Of a DNA stretch of 12,163 bases, positions 8,186 through 12,163 are shown in pieces. Origin of the DNA: Pseudomonadota bacterium. Lineage in GTDB: Bacteria; Pseudomonadota; Alphaproteobacteria; Acetobacterales; Acetobacteraceae. Below the pieces are notes generated by a model. That model ran no database searches and had not been told where the DNA came from. It saw only the letters and a program-made list of their open reading frames with translations. Where the stretch lies: the NCBI GenBank assembly GCA_021805485.1, contig JAJZFF010000098.1, positions 1 through 12,163 on the forward strand, written 5' to 3'. The first letter of the stretch is position 1; every line of letters begins with the position of its first letter. Both the position numbers and the translations under genes were made by a program.

Positions 8186-9613
8186 ATGGCGCATGAGATT
8201 CTCATCGTCGACGACGAGCCCGATATCCGGCTGCTGATCGAGGGCATCCTCGGGGATGAGGGCTACGAGACCCGGCAGGCGGGGGATTCCGACGCCGCCG
8301 TCGCCGCGTTCCGCGCCCGGCGGCCGGGACTGGTGGTGCTCGATGTCTGGCTGCAGGGCTCGCGGCTGGATGGTCTCGCCCTGCTCGAGCTGTTCCGCCG
8401 CGAGGAGCCGGCGCTCCCGGTGGTGATGATCTCCGGCCACGGCACCATCGAGATGGCGGTCGCGGCGATCCAGCAGGGCGCTTACGATTTCATCGAGAAG
8501 CCGTTCCAGTCCGATCGCCTGCTGCTGGTCCTGCGCCGCGCGCTGGAAGCGGCGCAGCTGGCGCGCGAGAACGCGGAGCTGCGCCTGCGCGCCGGGCCGG
8601 AGAGCGAGCTGATCGGCGACAGCGCCGCCATCGCCGGACTGCGCGCGGCGATCGGCAAGGTGGCGCCGACCGGCTCGCGCGTGCTCATCCAGGGGCCGGC
8701 CGGCTCGGGAAAGGAAGTGGCGGCGCGCATGATCCACGCGCGCTCACGCCGGGCAGAGGGCCCGTTCGTGGTGCTGAACTGCGCCACGCTGCACCCGGGG
8801 CGGTTCGAGGAGGAATTGTTCGGCATCGAAGCCGGGCCGGACCCGCTGGCCCGGCCGCGCCGGGCGGGGGTGCTGGAGCGCGCCCATGGCGGCACGCTGC
8901 TGCTCGACGAGGTCTCGGACATGCCGCTCGAAACCCAGGGCAAGATCGTCCGCGCGCTGCAGGATCAGACTTTCGAGCGGCTCGGCGGCTCGGCGCGGGT
9001 GCGGGTGGATGTGCGCGTGCTCGCCTCCTCCAACCGCGACCTCCAGGCCGAGATCACGGCCGGCCGCTTCCGCGAGGATTTCTATTACCGGCTGGCGGTG
9101 GTGCCGCTTCGGGTGCCGAGCCTGAAGGAGCGCAACGAGGACGTGCCGCTGCTGGCGCGCCATTTCCTCGCCCGCTCGGCCGAGAGTGCCGGCGCGCCGC
9201 GGCGCGAGATTTCCACCGACGCGCTGACCGCGCTCCAGGCCTATGACTGGCCGGGCAATGTGCGCCAGTTGCGCAATGTCATGGAGTGGCTGCTGATCAT
9301 GGCTCCCGGCGCGCCCTCCGAACCGATCCGCGCCGACATGCTGCCGCCCGAGATCGCCGGCGCCGCGCCGCCGCTGCTCAATCTCGACCCGGCCGCGGAC
9401 CTGATGGCGCTGCCGCTGCGTGAAGCACGGGATCTGTTCGAAATTCAATATCTTCAAGCCCAGCTTCTGCGGTTCGGCGGCAATATCAGCCGCACCGCTC
9501 TGTTCGTCGGCATGGAGCGCAGCGCCTTGCACCGCAAGCTCAAGCAGCTCGGCGTCACCACCGAGGACCGCGCCGCCGCCGAGCCCGTCGAGCGGCCCTA
9601 CAGCGCCAGATAG
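8186..9613 (+). CDS. ntrX: Response regulator NtrX
   Basis: NtrC-like regulator paired with NtrY. It has 475 residues. The receiver domain has the acidic pair Asp9-Asp10, phospho-acceptor Asp53 in [14 protein letters not shown] (the inserted LQGS loop is a hallmark of NtrX) and Lys105. The AAA+ domain has Walker A GPAGSGKE (170-177) and Walker B GGTLLLDE (235-242). Where NtrC has GAFTGA this protein has GPDPLA (217-222), so it should not remodel sigma-54 polymerase. This is known for other alphaproteobacterial NtrX, which act on sigma-70-type promoters. The Fis-type helix-turn-helix is at about 428-456 ([20 protein letters not shown]). The ATG at 8186 lies 46 bases after ntrY; AGGA at 8170-8173 is a distant ribosome site. 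The 3' end overlaps the convergent livF by 16 bases. The C-terminal tail after the helix-turn-helix is short and variable. Confidence 0.95.
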   Translation: MAHEILIVDDEPDIRLLIEGILGDEGYETRQAGDSDAAVAAFRARRPGLVVLDVWLQGSRLDGLALLELFRREEPALPVVMISGHGTIEMAVAAIQQGAYDFIEKPFQSDRLLLVLRRALEAAQLARENAELRLRAGPESELIGDSAAIAGLRAAIGKVAPTGSRVLIQGPAGSGKEVAARMIHARSRRAEGPFVVLNCATLHPGRFEEELFGIEAGPDPLARPRRAGVLERAHGGTLLLDEVSDMPLETQGKIVRALQDQTFERLGGSARVRVDVRVLASSNRDLQAEITAGRFREDFYYRLAVVPLRVPSLKERNEDVPLLARHFLARSAESAGAPRREISTDALTALQAYDWPGNVRQLRNVMEWLLIMAPGAPSEPIRADMLPPEIAGAAPPLLNLDPAADLMALPLREARDLFEIQYLQAQLLRFGGNISRTALFVGMERSALHRKLKQLGVTTEDRAAAEPVERPYSAR

Positions 9614-10299
9614 CGCCGCCGCGCCGGAGCATCGGCGTCAAGTGCGGCGTGGGTGCCGGACCAGACGACGGCGCCCTTCTCCATCACCAGCACCTGATCG
9701 GCGACGGCGCGGGCGAAGGCCGGCCCCTGTTCGGCGATCAGCAGGCTGACGCCCTCCTCGCGCAGCGCCCGCACCGCGACCTCGATCTGGCGCACCATCA
9801 GCGGCGCCAGGCCCTCGCCGGGTTCGTCCAGCAGGACCAGGCGCGGATTGCCCATCAGGGTGCGCGCGATGGCGAGCATCTGCTGCTCGCCGCCGCTCAT
9901 CCGCCCGGCGGGACGGCGGCGGAGCTCGGCCAGCGCCGGGAACAGCGCGAACAGCCGCGCCGCGGTCCAGGGCGCCAGGCCGGGGCGCGGCGGGCGGCGG
10001 CCGGTCTCCAGATTCTCGGCCACAGTGAGCTCGGCGAAGATGCGCCGCTCCTCGGGCACATAGCCAATGCCGGTCCGCGCGATCCGGTGCGGCGGCAGGC
10101 CGGCGATGTCGGCCGTCTCGAAGCGAATCCGCCCGGTCCGCGGCGGCACCAGCCCGATCAGCGATTTCAGCACCGTGCTCTTGCCGGCGCCGTTGCGCCC
10201 GAGCAGCACGGCGACGCTGCCCGGCGCGATGGCGAAGCCGACATCGTGCAGGATCTGGGCGCGGCCATAGAAGCTGCACAGACGCTCGACCTGAAGCAT
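9598..10299 (-). CDS. livF: Branched-chain amino acid-type ABC transporter ATPase LivF
   Basis: One of two ATPases driving a LivFGHM-type importer for branched-chain amino acids, amides or similar. It has 233 residues, the usual LivF length. Walker A GRNGAGKST is at 34-42, Q-loop region GYVPEERRIFAELTVAENL at 79-97, signature MSGGEQQ at 134-140, and Walker B LVLLDEP with Asp158 and Glu159. The switch region reads LLIAEQGP, the Glu-Gln form normal for LivF in place of a histidine loop. Two ATGs stand in tandem (10302 and 10299). GGAGG at 10308-10304 is four bases from the second and one from the first, so the second is chosen; it gives TGATG coupling with livG. The stop lies inside the 3' end of ntrX. 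The substrate is not defined by the ATPases alone. Confidence 0.93.
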   Translation of the reverse strand: MLQVERLCSFYGRAQILHDVGFAIAPGSVAVLLGRNGAGKSTVLKSLIGLVPPRTGRIRFETADIAGLPPHRIARTGIGYVPEERRIFAELTVAENLETGRRPPRPGLAPWTAARLFALFPALAELRRRPAGRMSGGEQQMLAIARTLMGNPRLVLLDEPGEGLAPLMVRQIEVAVRALREEGVSLLIAEQGPAFARAVADQVLVMEKGAVVWSGTHAALDADAPARRRYLAL

Positions 10300-11042
10300 C
10301 ATCCCTCCACCCCGAGATAGACCCGCTGCACTTCGGCATCGGCGCGGATCTCCTCCGGGCGGCCGGCGGCGATCAGCGCGCCGCGCGCGAGCACCAGAAT
10401 CCGGTCGGCGGTGCCGAACACCGCGTCCATATCGTGCTCCGTGAAGAGCACGCCGAGACCGCGCTCGCCGGCGAGGCGGCGGATCAGCGCCATCAGCGCG
10501 CCGCGCTCGCCCGGCGCCATCCCGGCCGTCGGTTCGTCCATCAGCAAGAGGCGCGGGGCGCCGGCGAGCGCGACGGCGAGTTCGAGCCGCTTCAGGTCGC
10601 CATAAGCGAGCACCGCGGCGGCACGATCGGCCTCGGCATCCATGCCGAGTTCGGCGAGCAGCGCCTGCGCCTCGGCGCGGAAGGCGGCGGCGGCCGGGCG
10701 CCAGAAGCGCCAGATCTGCCGGTGGTGCGCGAGCAGCGCGAGCTGGACGTTCTCCCGCACCGTCATCGAGGCGAAGGTCGCGGTGATCTGGAAGCTGCGC
10801 CCGACCCCACGCCGGCAGATCGAAGGCGGGTCGAGGCCGGTGATGTCCCGCCCGTCGAGGCGGATCCGTCCGCCGCTCGGGCGCAGCTGGCCGGAGAGCA
10901 GATTGAAGCAGGTCGATTTGCCGGCGCCGTTCGGCCCGATCAGCGCCACCACCTCGCCGGCGGCGACGGCGAAGGAGACATCGCGCAGCGCGGTGACGCC
11001 GCCGAAGCGACGCGAGAGATGCTCGGCAGCGAGCAGCGTCAC
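10299..11042 (-). CDS. livG: Branched-chain amino acid-type ABC transporter ATPase LivG
   Basis: Second ATPase of the Liv importer, 247 residues (family about 250). Walker A GPNGAGKST is at 36-44, and the Q-loop in GRSFQITATFASMTVRENV carries Gln85. The LivG-specific insert with LALLAHHRQIWRFWR follows. Walker B RLLLMDEPTAGM has Asp169 and Glu170, and the switch histidine is His203 in LFTEHDMD. The signature reads LAYGDLKRLE (145-154); the family usually has LSYG followed by a glutamine, so Ser and Gln are replaced by Ala and Leu. The start is GTG at 11042, in a GTGA overlap with the permease stop (11039-11042), and no better start is visible. It is translationally coupled on both sides, so it forms one operon with livF and the permease. 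Confidence 0.93.
   Translation of the reverse strand: MTLLAAEHLSRRFGGVTALRDVSFAVAAGEVVALIGPNGAGKSTCFNLLSGQLRPSGGRIRLDGRDITGLDPPSICRRGVGRSFQITATFASMTVRENVQLALLAHHRQIWRFWRPAAAAFRAEAQALLAELGMDAEADRAAAVLAYGDLKRLELAVALAGAPRLLLMDEPTAGMAPGERGALMALIRRLAGERGLGVLFTEHDMDAVFGTADRILVLARGALIAAGRPEEIRADAEVQRVYLGVEG
10304..10308 (-). promoter_or_regulatory. Ribosome binding site deciding the livF start
   Basis: GGAGG on the minus strand within the last codons of livG. Spacing is four bases to the second ATG and only one base to the first, which favours the start at 10299. Confidence 0.55.
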
Positions 11043-12163
11043 GCCCGCACCCGTCGCGCCACCGCCCCGGCGATGCCGTCCGGGAACAGCAGCACCATGG
11101 CGACGATGGCCGCCCCCAGCACCAGCCGCCAGGCGTCGGTCGCCAGCAGCAGCGCATCGTAGAGCCCGGTATAGACGAGCGCGCCGACGAAGGGGCCGCT
11201 CATCGTGCCGACGCCGCCGAGCAGCACCATCAGCAGCGCGTCCACCGAGCGGCCGAGGCCGAGATAGGTGGGAAAGACGCTGCCCTTGGCGAAGACGTAC
11301 AGGGCCCCGGCGAGCCCGGCGGCGGCGCCGGCCAGCGTGAAGGCCGCCCAGCGCAGCCGCGCGATGTCGAGCCCGATGGCGGCGGCACGCTGCGGCGCAT
11401 CCCGCGCGCCGCGCAGCGCGTAGCCGAACGGCGCCTGCAGCGCGCGGCGCAGCACCAGCGCACCGCCGACGCAGAGCGCCAGGGCCAGGACATAGAACCC
11501 GATCGGCCCCTGCAGCCAGCGCGGCGGCCAGACGCCGAGCAGTCCGTTGTCGCCGCCGGAAATCTCCTCGAACTGCATCGCTCCGGCCCAGACGATCTGG
11601 GCGAAGGCGAGCGTGAGCATGGCGAGATAGACGCCGGCCAGACGCACGACGACGAGCCCGAACAGGGCGGCGACGGCGCCGGCGAGAAGCATGCCCATGA
11701 CCAGCGCCAGCGGCAGCGGCGCGCGCAGCGCCAGCGCGGCCAGCGCCGCGCCATAGGCACCGAGCCCGAACCAGGCGGCGTGGCCGAAGCTCGCCATGCC
11801 GCCCGGCCCCATCATCAGGTGCAGCGACGCGGCGAAGAGCAGCGCGATCAGCGCCTCGGTGGCGACCGAGAGCAGGAACGGCCCGGCGAGGAAGGGCAGT
11901 GCGATGGCGGCGAGGAGGGCGACGAGCGCGAGCGCGCGCAGCGCCGGCGTGGCCGGGCGGATCAGGTCCGGTGCAGCGGCTGCTCCCCCTGTCTCACCCG
12001 GCGCGCGGCCGAGCAGGCCATGCGGGCGCAGCATCAGCGTCGCGGCCATCACGACGAACACCAGCACCAGTGTGCTGCGCGGCACGAGCGCGATGCCGAA
12101 CGCCTGCAGCAGTCCGATGAGCAGGCTGGCCAGCGCCGCGCCCGACAGGCTGCCGAGCCCGCC
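11039..12163 (-). CDS. Fused LivH-LivM permease of the branched-chain amino acid ABC transporter (5' end outside window)
   Basis: Partial gene, 374 visible residues, in frame to the window edge. Residues 1-53 are a typical LivH C-terminus: GGLGSLSGAALASLLIGLLQ, then a last membrane helix (about 29-45) ending RPHGLLGR. After a short linker (about 54-72, APGETGGAAAAPD) a complete LivM domain follows without any stop. It has membrane segments near 75-95, 100-117, 130-147, 150-178, 183-195, 222-238, 272-292, 306-330 and 342-360. The LivM hallmarks are MMGPGGMASFGHAAWFGLGAYG and FGYALRGARDAPQRAAAIGLD (the loop contacting the ATPases). A GTG at 12085 could be mistaken for a start, but the LivH coding sequence runs straight through it. 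One chain therefore probably supplies both halves of the membrane channel. It overlaps livG by four bases. Confidence 0.9.
   Translation of the reverse strand, partial: GGLGSLSGAALASLLIGLLQAFGIALVPRSTLVLVFVVMAATLMLRPHGLLGRAPGETGGAAAAPDLIRPATPALRALALVALLAAIALPFLAGPFLLSVATEALIALLFAASLHLMMGPGGMASFGHAAWFGLGAYGAALAALALRAPLPLALVMGMLLAGAVAALFGLVVVRLAGVYLAMLTLAFAQIVWAGAMQFEEISGGDNGLLGVWPPRWLQGPIGFYVLALALCVGGALVLRRALQAPFGYALRGARDAPQRAAAIGLDIARLRWAAFTLAGAAAGLAGALYVFAKGSVFPTYLGLGRSVDALLMVLLGGVGTMSGPFVGALVYTGLYDALLLATDAWRLVLGAAIVAMVLLFPDGIAGAVARRVRA

Noticed and set aside
9614..12163. Signs of a mobile element or horizontal island around the Liv genes
   Set aside because: Base composition and codon use match the rest of the window, and there are no transposase, integrase, tRNA or flanking repeats.

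Overview
The window is GC-rich, densely coded bacterial DNA. The order dusB(nifR3)-ntrB-ntrC-ntrY-ntrX is the classic nitrogen-regulation cluster of Alphaproteobacteria. Together with the high-GC codon use it points to an alphaproteobacterium, perhaps Rhodospirillales/Acetobacteraceae; the family-level guess is inference only.

Layout, left to right. (1) Bases 1-647 hold the 3' end of an ATP-dependent DNA ligase of the bacterial repair type. (2) Bases 722-1504 hold a complete HpcH/HpaI-type metal-dependent aldolase. (3) Bases 1498-1612 are a non-coding patch with two strong inverted repeats, framed by an 8-base CTAGAGCG motif. It looks like an extragenic palindromic or MITE-like repeat, and it supplies the aldolase stop codon. 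(4) Bases 1614-2123, minus strand, encode a stand-alone IspF (isoprenoid MEP pathway), divergent from the next cluster. (5) The 90-base divergent region 2124-2213 carries a perfect 7+1+7 palindrome and weak promoter-like boxes. (6) Bases 2214-9613, plus strand, hold dusB, ntrB, ntrC, ntrY and ntrX. They are tightly spaced (4-base overlap, 12, 11 and 46 bases) and probably form one operon. (7) Bases 9598-12163, minus strand, hold livF, livG and the 3' part of a fused livH-livM permease of a branched-chain/amide-type amino acid ABC transporter. It runs tail-to-tail with ntrX and overlaps it by 16 bases.

How they work together. NtrB/NtrC sense and transmit nitrogen status to sigma-54 promoters. 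NtrY/NtrX is the paralogous membrane kinase/regulator pair, whose NtrX lacks the sigma-54 contact loop. DusB modifies tRNA and is commonly co-transcribed with ntrBC. The convergent Liv transporter imports amino-acid-like nitrogen compounds; a regulatory link to Ntr is plausible, but no sigma-54 promoter for it lies in the window (its 5' end is outside).

No CRISPR, tRNA, rRNA, transposase or phage gene was seen, and no stretch over 300 bases lacks a gene. I did not find a clear new multi-gene system. The most notable items are the LivH-LivM fusion, the composite palindromic repeat, the odd palindrome in front of ispF, and the stand-alone ispF.
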